Assembly: GCF_003660165.1 (NCBI RefSeq)
Contig: NZ_CP032829.1
Coordinates: forward strand, 496,001-560,000
DNA length: 64,000 nt
Source of the DNA: Sphingomonas paeninsulae
Lineage (GTDB): Bacteria; Pseudomonadota; Alphaproteobacteria; Sphingomonadales; Sphingomonadaceae
Direction of reading: 5' to 3'
The position numbers were made by a program, and so were the translations under genes. Numbering within the stretch: the stretch's first letter is position 1; every line of letters starts with the position of its first letter. Positions 1 through 8,931 of the stretch are shown piece by piece. Below the pieces are notes generated by a model. The model was not told where the DNA came from, did not search any database, and worked only from the letters and a program-made list of their open reading frames with translations.

Positions 1-114
1 AATGCGGGCGCGGCCCCTTAGCTGTTCGTGGCAGCTTCACTTTGTCGGCACTGGTCAATTCGGCCATTTCTCGCCCACTTCCTGAAACTTGAATTTACCT
101 GTCGCCCAATAACT

Positions 115-145
115 GCGGCGGGACGCTGCCGTACCGTCCCGCCGC
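115..145 (-). terminator. Hairpin after the TonB receptor gene
   Basis: An 11-bp perfect inverted repeat (arms 115-125 and 135-145, GC-rich, 9-base loop) lies 18 bases beyond the receptor stop codon on the minus strand. The tract that follows on that strand is only mildly T-rich, so it is a plausible but not classical intrinsic terminator. Confidence 0.55.
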
Positions 146-162
146 CTCTCATCGCTGAAAGA

Positions 163-2541
163 TCAGAAGTCGAAACGGGCGCGCACTGTCCAGCGGCCGG
201 GTTCGTTCAGATACGGGAAGATAAGATAAGACGCGACATAACGCTTGTCCAAACAGTTGGTGCATTCGGCGGAAAGCGTCAGGCCCCGCGCAGTGTCACG
301 CAACGACAGTCCTGCGTTGAACAGGCTGTGCTTTTTTTGATACCCGCGCACGTCATTCTGTGCCGATGGCCAGCTTCCGTCGGTATAGGCCCATGTGACT
401 GAGGGGATCAGGCTGAAATCATCGTTCAGGACAGCCGTATAATTCGCACCGAGCGTGGAATTGAACGGTGCCACACGCGATGGCAGAGCGATCGCACCAG
501 CGGCGGTTACGATGCCCTGGTTACACTGAGCACGTTGCGTCGCCGTTCCTCCGGCAAGTCCGGCCTGACAAGTTGCGGCCTGCGCCAGCACCGACGGATT
601 CACATTCTTGAAGCGCGCATGTTGCAGACCCGCAGACCAGAAGATGTTCAGTCCGCGCGTCGGCACCACGGTCAGTTCGGCTTCGAGACCATAGTTGCGC
701 AGATCGGCGAAGTTCTGGGTCAGGTAAGTGATCTGCCCTGGAACCAGCGGATTTTCGCGACCTGCGGGAAGCTGGTTATCCATGTCATTGAAGTAAAAGC
801 TTGTCAGGTTGAGGCGAACCCGGCGATCGAAAAACTCGGACCGCAGCCCTGATTCAAAAGACCAGATCGTTTCGCGCTTGAAAGGAGTCATATTGGCGGC
901 GTTGTACGACCGCGAAACCCAGCCGCCTGACTTGAAGCCCTTGGTCGCAGAAGCATAGACCGAAATCGCAGGCGTGATCTTATAATCGAGTGCAAAGCGT
1001 GGGGTCCACACCTTCGCATTCTGTGTCACGGGAAGTCCGGCGTTGATGATATCCTGCGTATCGAATGGCTGATTGATGCCAACCGAAGGCAGCGGCGACG
1101 CATTCGGGCTGAACTGGATGTCCTTGAATTCCGCAGTGTAGCGGATACCGGCGGTAAAGGTCAGGTTTTCCAGAACTTTAAAGTCACCCTGGAAATAACC
1201 TGCATACGCACTGGTGCTGTTCTTCATGGTTCGGTCAGCAGCCAACGTAGGAACCCCGGCAGCCGTGACGGTAACATTCGCGAAGATCGTCTTATTATCT
1301 TCCCGAATATAATAGAAACCGCCGGTATAGTTCAGGCGACCGTCAAGAGCCTTGCCGTTGATCTTGATTTCCTGGCTGAACTGGCCGTGATAGCTGTCGT
1401 TTGCAAGGACCGATGTGCTGCCCGCGACTGGCGTAACAATGTCCGCAGGGTAGTTCAGGATAGTCGATGCGCTGGTCAGGCTCATTGCGCTGTCGGTCAG
1501 ATATTCATTAAAGATGTGACGATAACCGGTGATGAAATTGACGGTGAGGTCATCGCTTGCCTGAACCTGGAAGTTCGATGTCGCCGACCATGAACGAGCA
1601 AGGTTGCCGAGCTTGTTATCGGCAAGTTCGGGCGACAGATAAGCTCTGCCACCGCTGACGCCGGCAAAGGTCTGCGCGACCGTCTGGTCCTGACGGAGAC
1701 GCGTATAGCTGACCCGTTCTTTGGTGGCAGGATCATAGAAGTTCGGGAAGTTGGCATAGGACTGCGAATTGAAATCGGCGGTGCCGTCCCATGTCACTGA
1801 ATCCGAAAGGAAAGCACGGAGCGCGCCGCGGAAGCCATAGCTCTTTTCGCCGTTAAGACGTTCGCCGGTTACGCGGTTATGCACATAACCATCGTCCTTG
1901 ACGTAATAGCCCTGCACCTTGCTGAGCAATTTGCCATCGATGATCGGCACATCAACCGATCCGCGCACATTAAAGCGATCGTAACGGCCATAACCGATCT
2001 CGCCAAAGCCCTTGAACTGGTCGCTGGGCTTTTTCATGATCACGTTGATTGCGCCGCCGGTCGTATTACGTCCGAACAGCGTTCCCTGTGGACCACGCAG
2101 AACTTCGATCCGCTCGACATCGAACAACGAGAAATTATTCGCGCTCTGACGCGACATATAAACGTCATCGACATAGGTGCCGACCGGAAGATCGAAGGTC
2201 GAAATCGTCTCGTTGTTGTTCAATCCACGCATCGAATAGCTGTTGGCTGTTCCGACAGACGTGTTGTTATGACCAATCAGATTGGGGACGTAGGCAAAAA
2301 TATCGACCGTGCGCGTAATCTGACGCCGCTGGAGATCTTCGGAGGAAAAAGCGCTGACCGCGATTGGCACGTCCTGAAGATTCTGTTCGCGACGTTGCGC
2401 AGTAACTGTAATGTCAGGAATGCCCTCTTCGACTGCCGCGACCGGAGCCACATCTGTCGAAGCCTGCTGCGCGTAGGCGGCATGGGACATCATTGCAAAA
2501 AGGCTCAGCCCGGCGGCAGCCCCCATCTTGATCGACTTCAT
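163..2541 (-). CDS. TonB-dependent outer-membrane receptor
   Basis: This 792-residue protein is a TonB-dependent receptor, an energised outer-membrane importer. A signal peptide covers residues 1-24 (cleavage after AYA). A TonB-box-like DITVTAQR follows at about 43-50, then a plug domain with the typical sequence VEVLRGPQG-type (here VERIEVLRGPQGT) and a long beta-barrel ending in an aromatic residue (RARFDF). I chose the ATG at 2541 over the longer frame because GGGAGCG stands just upstream of it and the signal peptide begins there. It is the last gene of the leftward half of the catabolic island, so I infer that it imports the island's substrate across the outer membrane. The ligand cannot be read from sequence. 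Receptors of this kind are very numerous in sphingomonads. Confidence 0.93.
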   Translation of the reverse strand: MKSIKMGAAAGLSLFAMMSHAAYAQQASTDVAPVAAVEEGIPDITVTAQRREQNLQDVPIAVSAFSSEDLQRRQITRTVDIFAYVPNLIGHNNTSVGTANSYSMRGLNNNETISTFDLPVGTYVDDVYMSRQSANNFSLFDVERIEVLRGPQGTLFGRNTTGGAINVIMKKPSDQFKGFGEIGYGRYDRFNVRGSVDVPIIDGKLLSKVQGYYVKDDGYVHNRVTGERLNGEKSYGFRGALRAFLSDSVTWDGTADFNSQSYANFPNFYDPATKERVSYTRLRQDQTVAQTFAGVSGGRAYLSPELADNKLGNLARSWSATSNFQVQASDDLTVNFITGYRHIFNEYLTDSAMSLTSASTILNYPADIVTPVAGSTSVLANDSYHGQFSQEIKINGKALDGRLNYTGGFYYIREDNKTIFANVTVTAAGVPTLAADRTMKNSTSAYAGYFQGDFKVLENLTFTAGIRYTAEFKDIQFSPNASPLPSVGINQPFDTQDIINAGLPVTQNAKVWTPRFALDYKITPAISVYASATKGFKSGGWVSRSYNAANMTPFKRETIWSFESGLRSEFFDRRVRLNLTSFYFNDMDNQLPAGRENPLVPGQITYLTQNFADLRNYGLEAELTVVPTRGLNIFWSAGLQHARFKNVNPSVLAQAATCQAGLAGGTATQRAQCNQGIVTAAGAIALPSRVAPFNSTLGANYTAVLNDDFSLIPSVTWAYTDGSWPSAQNDVRGYQKKHSLFNAGLSLRDTARGLTLSAECTNCLDKRYVASYLIFPYLNEPGRWTVRARFDF

Positions 2542-2820
2542 TGTAATCGCTCCCTTTGCTATAGTTTGGGGCCTGAAACGCATGTTCACGCCGTACCGTC
2601 CTGCAATGTCCGCCAGATCTTCGTCCGACTTAGTTGTTCGAAATTGTTCTAATATTATAGTTATTTAGGGGGCAGACGAGCGCATAGAAAAGCTGGGCGC
2701 AAACGCTCACCCTTCCAGTAACTAGCCTATACAAAATACCAGAATGCCAGTTCTTAATTGTTCTATTACTATATCAAAATGAAATCGATGTCACGAGATT
2801 TTTTCGTGGCCACAGCTTGC
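2542..2820. promoter_or_regulatory. AT-rich leader of the TonB receptor with a 10-base direct repeat
   Basis: This 279-base gap between the hydrolase and the receptor is much richer in A/T than its neighbours. The ten bases AATTGTTCTA occur twice, at 2642-2651 and 2756-2765, 114 bases apart. This suggests that the receptor has its own promoter and perhaps a regulator site. No clear -35/-10 pair stands out by eye. Confidence 0.3.
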
Positions 2821-3681
2821 TCATTCATGCTGTGATACATCGGCCACAACCTCTCTAGTCAAATGCCCGGCGTGTGACGCGATAAAGCCCAAAATGGGGG
2901 CAGCCCATTCGCTCGACCGTTCGAAAACCATGCCTGCTCCACCGGGTAACTCGGCGTAATCCCAGTCAGGTTTTCGCGCGACGATCATCTGGCCCATCGG
3001 AAACAACCGATCGGTGACACTGGAAATCACAAGCACCGGACAGATGATCCGGTCGAGATCTAGCTGTGGATCATAGGCAGGCGCAGCACGGTGCCCATGC
3101 TCCTTCCACGGACCGTTGGCGAAATAAGTCACCAGCCCTAGATGGACGGTCTCATCGCTCCATTCGGGGTCCGCAATCCGGCGGACGACTTCCCAACGAT
3201 CGGTGAAATGGCTGCCGTCCGGCTTGATTTCCTGAACATCGCTCAATTGCGTTAGCCGTTCGATGCGCTGAGCCGCATTGTAATACGGCATATTGTCCGT
3301 CACCAGCGCACCTACCTTATCGGCGTGCTCCGCTGCGAGCCGCGCCGCCACCAGAGCGCCACCATGATGCCCAATCACAACCACGGGATTAAGGTCCAGT
3401 GCATTGATTATTGCAGCGACCGCTTCGGCGTAAAGCTCGACCGATGGATCGCCAGAGGGCGGGTTGGACATGCCGTGGCCGGGCAAATCGGGTGCAATCA
3501 CGCGATAACCCTTTGCTGCCAGCAACGGGATCGCATGGCGGTATTGAATCGAACTCCAGGGTGCCTGATGGATCAGTATGATCGGTTGGCCCGTGCCCTG
3601 CTCCCGGTAATGGACCTGACCACAGGGACCATCGACATAGCCACGGCGTTCCCCCGGCAAACTGGTGGCTGATGGCAACAT
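2821..3681 (-). CDS. Alpha/beta-hydrolase-fold protein with degenerate catalytic motif
   Basis: This is a 286-residue alpha/beta-hydrolase-fold protein. The fold is clear from the HQAPWSS oxyanion-side loop (39-44), DLPGHGMS (65-72) and a nucleophile elbow at 104-108. That elbow reads GHHGG, so the usual Ser/Asp/Cys nucleophile is His106. The region where the catalytic histidine normally sits (245-255, LPGGAGMVFER) has none, although Asp224 could be the acid residue. It is therefore unlikely to be an ordinary serine esterase; related GHHTG-type proteins are known but poorly characterised. The ATG at 3681 overlaps the stop of the upstream flavoprotein (TGATG), indicating translational coupling. 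A longer frame upstream is open but would run into the flavoprotein gene. The specific reaction is unknown. Confidence 0.82.
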   Translation of the reverse strand: MLPSATSLPGERRGYVDGPCGQVHYREQGTGQPIILIHQAPWSSIQYRHAIPLLAAKGYRVIAPDLPGHGMSNPPSGDPSVELYAEAVAAIINALDLNPVVVIGHHGGALVAARLAAEHADKVGALVTDNMPYYNAAQRIERLTQLSDVQEIKPDGSHFTDRWEVVRRIADPEWSDETVHLGLVTYFANGPWKEHGHRAAPAYDPQLDLDRIICPVLVISSVTDRLFPMGQMIVARKPDWDYAELPGGAGMVFERSSEWAAPILGFIASHAGHLTREVVADVSQHE

Positions 3682-5117
3682 CAACGCAAACCCAATGGCA
3701 GGATGCGTTGGCCCAGCAAACGACCGAAGGTGAGCGCGGGCGTGACCATCATGCCACCACACGCAGCCTTCCCCATCGTCTGCCCAGACCCGAGCAGTTC
3801 GCCGGCGGCATAGAGATTGGGAATGATACTGCCATCTTCACGGATCACGTGCAGGTCATCATCGACGGCAAGCCCGACTGCGCCAGAGATCGAACTCCCC
3901 TGCATCCGAATGGCGTAGAACGGCCCGGAGCCAATCGGTTCGGGCGCATGATTCCGGCCAAGAAAGTCGTTGCCCGTCTGGATGCCATAATTGAATCCGA
4001 CGATCGAACGATCGAGACCGCCCGCTTCGATTCCCGCTTTTTCCGCCAGCGCAGCTATGGTCGCCCCGGTAATAAAGGCGGGGCCAGCCTCGGCAAAGGC
4101 TTTCGTAATGTCCTCGCGGGTCCAGCCAACGATAATCGGTGGCGCGTTATCGAGAATTTTCTGATCGAAAACGATCCAATAGCGCCGGTCGGGCTGGTGC
4201 AGCAGAGCCATCTCGCGCGCATCGACGCTACGGATATCTTCGCGGATGAAACGCTGTCCAAGCGCGTTTACATAAATTTCCCACGGTTCGCGGCGCTCGG
4301 GGAAAGTCTCGACTGTAGCAAGGGCGCGCGCGGGAAACTGGTCGCTGTTGAAAAGCGCACCAAAATTATTGAACACATTCTCGAACCCGCGGAGGGTGCC
4401 ACCAACCGACTGCCCAAGTCGGTGCCCTGCCCCGCGCGAAAACGGATAAGGCCCGGCATTATACTGTGGGTAGCCATTCAATTCGGCAAACATCTCTGTA
4501 TTGGCCGCATAACCGCCGCTCGACAGCACCACGTTCCTGCCGTGGAATTCGTGTCGGTTTCCGTTGCCGTCTGTGGCGGCGACGCCGGTCACTGCGGATG
4601 AGGCATCGGTTAATATCTCGACCACTTCATGTTCAAGGCGCAACGTGATTGCCCCTTCCGCGACATGACCTTCGACGATCGGCACCAGCACGTCTTTCAC
4701 ACTGATCCCGCCTTCTGCGCCCCAATAATAACGCTTTTCGCGATAAGGTTCGTGCCCGAACCCGACGACTGGATGGTCGGGCAGCGGCGCGAAACCCCGG
4801 TCGATCAGCCAGTCGAATGTCTCTGCGGCATTATCGACGGCGAGCCGGACCAGTCCGCGATGCGCGGTTCCACGACTAATTCGCATCACATCATCGAAAT
4901 GAGCATCGGCGGTGTCGACTATGCCCCGCTCGTACTGAAGCCTCGTACCTGCCGCGCTCATTTGCCCCGTGGCGACCCAAAGTGTCCCGCCAAGCCGTGG
5001 AGCATGATCAACGACCAGAACCGATGCGCCCCGTTCGGCAGCAAAAATCGCGGCGGGTAATCCTGCCGATCCCCCACCCACCACAATCACATCAAACCGG
5101 GTCGTCGCTTCACTCAT
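3681..5117 (-). CDS. FAD-binding dehydrogenase of the fumarate reductase / 3-ketosteroid dehydrogenase family
   Basis: This 478-residue protein belongs to the FAD_binding_2 superfamily (fumarate reductase flavoprotein, 3-ketosteroid-1-dehydrogenase, tricarballylate dehydrogenase). A Rossmann GGGSAG motif lies at 14-19, and the C-terminal FAD signature is NLYAAGELLGSG followed by KAACGGMMVTPALTFGR. Such enzymes oxidise or reduce a C-C bond next to a carbonyl or carboxyl group. The HTMGG motif of true fumarate reductases is replaced here by SSISGAVGLAVD, so the substrate differs. It is translationally coupled to the downstream hydrolase (1-base overlap) and lies 179 bases after the IclR gene. 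I infer a dehydrogenation step in the island's pathway. Confidence 0.88.
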   Translation of the reverse strand: MSEATTRFDVIVVGGGSAGLPAAIFAAERGASVLVVDHAPRLGGTLWVATGQMSAAGTRLQYERGIVDTADAHFDDVMRISRGTAHRGLVRLAVDNAAETFDWLIDRGFAPLPDHPVVGFGHEPYREKRYYWGAEGGISVKDVLVPIVEGHVAEGAITLRLEHEVVEILTDASSAVTGVAATDGNGNRHEFHGRNVVLSSGGYAANTEMFAELNGYPQYNAGPYPFSRGAGHRLGQSVGGTLRGFENVFNNFGALFNSDQFPARALATVETFPERREPWEIYVNALGQRFIREDIRSVDAREMALLHQPDRRYWIVFDQKILDNAPPIIVGWTREDITKAFAEAGPAFITGATIAALAEKAGIEAGGLDRSIVGFNYGIQTGNDFLGRNHAPEPIGSGPFYAIRMQGSSISGAVGLAVDDDLHVIREDGSIIPNLYAAGELLGSGQTMGKAACGGMMVTPALTFGRLLGQRILPLGLR

Positions 5118-5296
5118 GATCAGCCATTCTCATGATGTTCTACATTATGATACATCGTTCCATATTTAAGCTAGGACGATCACGTCCCTCGCGTCAAGCG
5201 CCAAACTTCTCTCCGTTCATGGGCGCAATTATCCCTAGGGATCGAGTATGAATCAGATGATCTACCAACTGACGGCAAACAGTCGGCAAGGACCGC

Positions 5297-6073
5297 TTAA
5301 GCGATCTCAAACACCCGCGGTGCCGCGTTAAAATCGACGGATGCACCAAGCGCGCGCGATGCATCGGCAGCGGCAGACTGAACATATTCGATCAACGACG
5401 CTGCATTGTCGTCGGTAAAGCGATCGAGCGGAAGGGTGAGCCCCATAGCCGCCACAATCTGATTGTTCGGACCCCATACGGGCGCGGCGACCCCGCCGAC
5501 GGCTGCTTCCCATTCGCCGGAGTTCACGGCAACGCCGGTCCGGCGGACATCTTCAATCGCTGTCACAAGCGCCTCGGGATCGGTGATCGTACGCGGTGTG
5601 TAGCGCCGAAGCGATACGGCAAGGGTATCGCGCATTGCGGTTGGGTGAAATGCGAGAAAAATCTTTCCGGTAGCCGAGCAATGCGTGGGCGCGCGTTCGC
5701 CAATCTCAGAAAAAGCGCGGACCGAATGCCCCCCCTCCGCCTTATCGACATAAATCACCGATGCACCTTCGGAAATGCCGAGATGCACGGTCTCCAGCGT
5801 CGCACTGGCGAGGCGGTCCATAATTGGCCGCACGGTTCTTCGCAGATCCAATCGTTCTATGACCCGCGCGCCCTGCTGCCAGATTTTCAGCGTCGGCGAA
5901 TAGCGTCCGCCATCGCCCACCACATATCCCAACGCGGTAAAGGTCTGCAGATAGCGGTGGATATTGCTCTTCGTGAGGCCAAGTTGTCGCGCCAGTTCGG
6001 ATACGCCAAGCGGCTCCGGTGCTGCCACGAGTGCTTCGAGTACCGTGATACCCTTGACTAAAGTCTTATCCAT
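5297..6073 (-). CDS. IclR-family transcriptional regulator
   Basis: This 258-residue protein is an IclR-family regulator. An N-terminal winged helix-turn-helix spans about residues 5-60 (VSELARQLGLTKSNIHRYLQTF), followed by the effector-binding domain with the GxSxxGKxFLA-like segment CSATGKIFLAF. IclR proteins usually bind a pathway metabolite and control catabolic operons next to them. It lies inside the leftward gene run between the MFS carrier and the flavoprotein, so it is probably the local regulator of both arms of the island. I found no textbook IclR palindrome, so its operator is not assigned. Confidence 0.92.
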   Translation of the reverse strand: MDKTLVKGITVLEALVAAPEPLGVSELARQLGLTKSNIHRYLQTFTALGYVVGDGGRYSPTLKIWQQGARVIERLDLRRTVRPIMDRLASATLETVHLGISEGASVIYVDKAEGGHSVRAFSEIGERAPTHCSATGKIFLAFHPTAMRDTLAVSLRRYTPRTITDPEALVTAIEDVRRTGVAVNSGEWEAAVGGVAAPVWGPNNQIVAAMGLTLPLDRFTDDNAASLIEYVQSAAADASRALGASVDFNAAPRVFEIA

Positions 6074-6133
6074 TGCTTCCTCAAATCACGTTTCTCGCAT
6101 CGTTTTGGCGCGCCCCATGGGATGCGTCGGCGT

Positions 6134-7435
6134 TTACACTTTCAATGCGGCCTCCAGCTCATGCACTGCACCACGATAATGCTTCAGGCCAAGGCAAACC
6201 AACAATATTGAAGGGATTCCGACGATCAACACATAAGCGGAAAGGACCATACCGATCGATTTTGGATCGCCACTGGCGTCGATCGCCCAACCAATCAGGG
6301 GTGGCCCGAACAACGGACCGATCAACGCGATCACCGTATTGAAGATTGCCATGGACTGACCACGAATTTCTCCTGGAGTAACCGCCATCATTGATGCCGG
6401 GCCGCCAGCCGTTGCGACCGATTTCCCGATGAAGGCAATAAACATCAGGACGACGGCGACGCTCGCCGAAGGCATGACCGGATAAATCGCGCTGGCAGGG
6501 ATAGAGATTGCCAGACCTAACAAGAGCACAATCATCGAGCCATCGGCCCGCCCTTCACCGAACCGGCGGTGCGTCCAAACTGCAATCGCAGTGCCGATCG
6601 GTCCAGCTGTAAAATAAAAGATCCCCGTGACAGTGCCGATCTCCACGACACTCCAGCCCCAGACACGCTGGAACAAGGGGATGTTCCAGAAAGCAAGCGC
6701 GCTCATTGCAAAGTTACAGGTCGATCCCACGAAGACCGCACCAAAGCCCTTCCAACGCTTGATAATATAGCGAAATGCCTTGCCGCCTCCTTGTGCGGCT
6801 GCCAGTTGTTCCTGACGTTCGGGCTCGCGCACCGTCAACATCAGTGCAGCGAACAGGAAACCGGGCAAGCCCACGATCACGAAAGCGGACTGCCAGGGCG
6901 AGAGCGTTCCCAGCAAAGGCCAGTCGATGTGGCCAACCTTTTCGAGCCAACCAACGATCAGTGCGCCGCCCAGAAACGCGAGTCCTGCGCCAAGATAAGG
7001 GCCAGCCATATAAACACTGATTGCACGCGTACGTTGCTTGCGATCGAAATAGTCGCTGATGATCGAAACCGAACAAGGGCTGACCACCGCTTCACCAAGC
7101 CCAAGGCCAAGCCGCATCAACAGCAGCGGGATAAATGTGACGACAAGCCCACTGCCCGTCGTCATCGCGCACCAGATTATAATACCGGCGATGAGCAAAT
7201 ATTTTCGGTTCGAGCGATCCCCGTACCAGCCCAATGGAATGCTGACGAGCACATGGAAAAGCGAAAACGCAGGGCCGAGTAAAAGGCCGACCTGAAAATC
7301 GCTGAGGCCCATCGCCTTTTTAATCGGCTCGACCAGCAAGGTAACGATGTAACGATCAAGATAGGAAAGAATGAAGATCAACAATAGCAGGATGACGACA
7401 TACCATCGGTACAGGCTATTTTTATTCGTGGTCAT
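6134..7435 (-). CDS. MFS transporter, spinster-like
   Basis: This 433-residue, 12-helix major facilitator protein has the loop signature GWYGDRSNRK between helices 2 and 3, SYLDRYI in helix 1 and GLGEAVVSPC in helix 4, features of the spinster-like carriers common in sphingomonads. I chose the ATG at 7435 because it directly precedes a basic cytoplasmic tail and the first helix and has GGGGAA upstream; the longer frame adds an unlikely Arg-rich stretch that overlaps the upstream intergenic region. It probably moves the island's substrate or a product across the inner membrane, in partnership with the TonB receptor. Direction and substrate are unknown. Confidence 0.9.
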   Translation of the reverse strand: MTTNKNSLYRWYVVILLLLIFILSYLDRYIVTLLVEPIKKAMGLSDFQVGLLLGPAFSLFHVLVSIPLGWYGDRSNRKYLLIAGIIIWCAMTTGSGLVVTFIPLLLMRLGLGLGEAVVSPCSVSIISDYFDRKQRTRAISVYMAGPYLGAGLAFLGGALIVGWLEKVGHIDWPLLGTLSPWQSAFVIVGLPGFLFAALMLTVREPERQEQLAAAQGGGKAFRYIIKRWKGFGAVFVGSTCNFAMSALAFWNIPLFQRVWGWSVVEIGTVTGIFYFTAGPIGTAIAVWTHRRFGEGRADGSMIVLLLGLAISIPASAIYPVMPSASVAVVLMFIAFIGKSVATAGGPASMMAVTPGEIRGQSMAIFNTVIALIGPLFGPPLIGWAIDASGDPKSIGMVLSAYVLIVGIPSILLVCLGLKHYRGAVHELEAALKV

Positions 7436-7512
7436 GTCGCGTTCCCCGCGGGTTGCCTCTCCATTCGAAAACCTCCCCGACTGCGTGTTGATATCGTTTG
7501 TATTTGTGAGCT

Positions 7513-8715
7513 TCAAAACGCTTTGCGGCTGCCAAAGACATACCATCCGCCCCGACCGTGCCGCGGACGGCCTGGTTCTTCCCAAGCAAACGCGTTCGAG
7601 CGGTCGGGATAGGCGCCAACATCCGGCAAGATCAGAGCGAACGAATTTTCACGATCGAAACCGGCTTTGACACACAGCTCTATCGGATCCTGATCACGAA
7701 AGGCGGTATAGGATGGCTCGTTATTGTTACGCGTATCCCAGTTCCAGAAATAGTTTTCCCATACATCGACAAGGTCATGCGCGGGTAGTTCCTGGTGCAC
7801 GATCAGACCACCGGGTTTCAACATGCGATGGCATTCGGCGAGTATCTTCCGGGTCGCCCAAACGGGAACCTCGTGAAAAAAGAAACTGGAGACGATCAAA
7901 TCAAAATGGGCGTCCGGGAAATTCGTCTTCTCAGCATTCTGCTGGCTGAAATGCAGGGGCACTCCCGCGTGCTCGGCCAAGGCATGGCCATAACGCAGCA
8001 GTGGCGCGCCGACGTCGATGCCATGGGCCTCCACACCGGGGAAAGCCTCTACATACGGCAGCAGGTTTTTGCCTGATGTCGTTCCCAGGTCCAGCATACG
8101 CTTTGGCTGCAGATCGGGGTATTCATGCTTGATCCAGCGGCTGACGACCTTTGCCACGCCGCCCCATGAACGATGACTTTGCTGCGCGGTAAACACGCGC
8201 GAACCAAGGCTGATAACGGCAGCCTGTGCCACATCGTCAGCGGTGTATTCCGTGTGGAAGCAGCCGGGCGTCAAATGGACGTCGAGCGCCGTAACATAAG
8301 GGGGTATTTCAAAATCCAAACTCAGCGCCAGCGAACCTCCGGCAGGGTTCAAGTCTACCGCAGCGCGAACCACTTCTATCATCTCTGGAAGTGCGCGTTC
8401 GACTTCATCCTGGACGGATAGAAAACACATCTCCTGCGCATTATACCGAAGCGTGCTGTAAAATCGGTACAGGTTTTCGCCGCGCAGCGCCTTGTCGACT
8501 GCACGCCAGTTGTCCAGAGTTTCGCCTTGCGCTTTTAACGCTGGAGCCACTCGTTCATTAAAATCGGCTTCCAAGGCCGCAGGAAACTCCTGAATCGCAT
8601 GGCGACGGAGCAGGCTGCAAAAACGCTGCCGCGCGTACTCGTCATGAGTCGGAACGGGGATCGCTTCGATATCGGCAATGTGGCTTGTTTTCGGTGCCCG
8701 CTCTAGCAGTGACAT
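7513..8715 (-). CDS. Class I SAM-dependent methyltransferase with N-terminal helical domain
   Basis: This 400-residue protein has a C-terminal Rossmann methyltransferase domain. Motif I is LDLGTTSGKN (208-217), the acidic residue of motif II is in GIDVG, motif IV is FDLIVSSFFFHEV, and LKPGGLIVHQE follows. About 190 N-terminal residues are mostly helical and unrecognised. I chose the ATG at 8715 because a strong GGAGG stands five bases upstream; the longer frame has no such site. It is the first gene of the leftward arm. A methyltransferase of this size is unexpected in a catabolic cluster and may modify a pathway intermediate. The acceptor is unknown. Confidence 0.85.
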   Translation of the reverse strand: MSLLERAPKTSHIADIEAIPVPTHDEYARQRFCSLLRRHAIQEFPAALEADFNERVAPALKAQGETLDNWRAVDKALRGENLYRFYSTLRYNAQEMCFLSVQDEVERALPEMIEVVRAAVDLNPAGGSLALSLDFEIPPYVTALDVHLTPGCFHTEYTADDVAQAAVISLGSRVFTAQQSHRSWGGVAKVVSRWIKHEYPDLQPKRMLDLGTTSGKNLLPYVEAFPGVEAHGIDVGAPLLRYGHALAEHAGVPLHFSQQNAEKTNFPDAHFDLIVSSFFFHEVPVWATRKILAECHRMLKPGGLIVHQELPAHDLVDVWENYFWNWDTRNNNEPSYTAFRDQDPIELCVKAGFDRENSFALILPDVGAYPDRSNAFAWEEPGRPRHGRGGWYVFGSRKAF

Positions 8716-8931
8716 GAGATCCTCCATCGCCTGAATGGCCGTATCACCATACGACACGCCGTTCTGAACCCAAGGCGTATCATCGAACAAAAGCAATCGC
8801 AATGAGCATCTCGGAATTAAGCGAAACTCCGCCAGACCTTCCACTGAAGCCCCGCTTGCCCGGCAAAAAAATTACTTGCGCCAGCTTAATTACTATTAGA
8901 AGTGATACAAATAACCGGGGCGGATTTTAGC
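8716..8931. promoter_or_regulatory. Divergent promoter region of the catabolic island
   Basis: This 216-base region separates the leftward methyltransferase operon and the rightward monooxygenase operon. It contains a perfect 8-base inverted repeat, AATTAAGC at 8815-8822 and GCTTAATT at 8884-8891, whose centres are about 69 bases apart, in an AT-rich stretch. It is a natural place for the IclR regulator to act on both arms; this is inferred from position, not from a known operator consensus. Confidence 0.45.

Noticed and set aside
28-402. Open frame of 124 codons on the plus strand at the window start
   Set aside because: It lies mostly antisense to the TonB receptor, has no recognisable domain and no ribosome site; a shadow of the receptor's codon bias.
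1879-2652. Long plus-strand frame over the receptor N terminus
   Set aside because: It mirrors the receptor's codons in antisense and has no family pattern.
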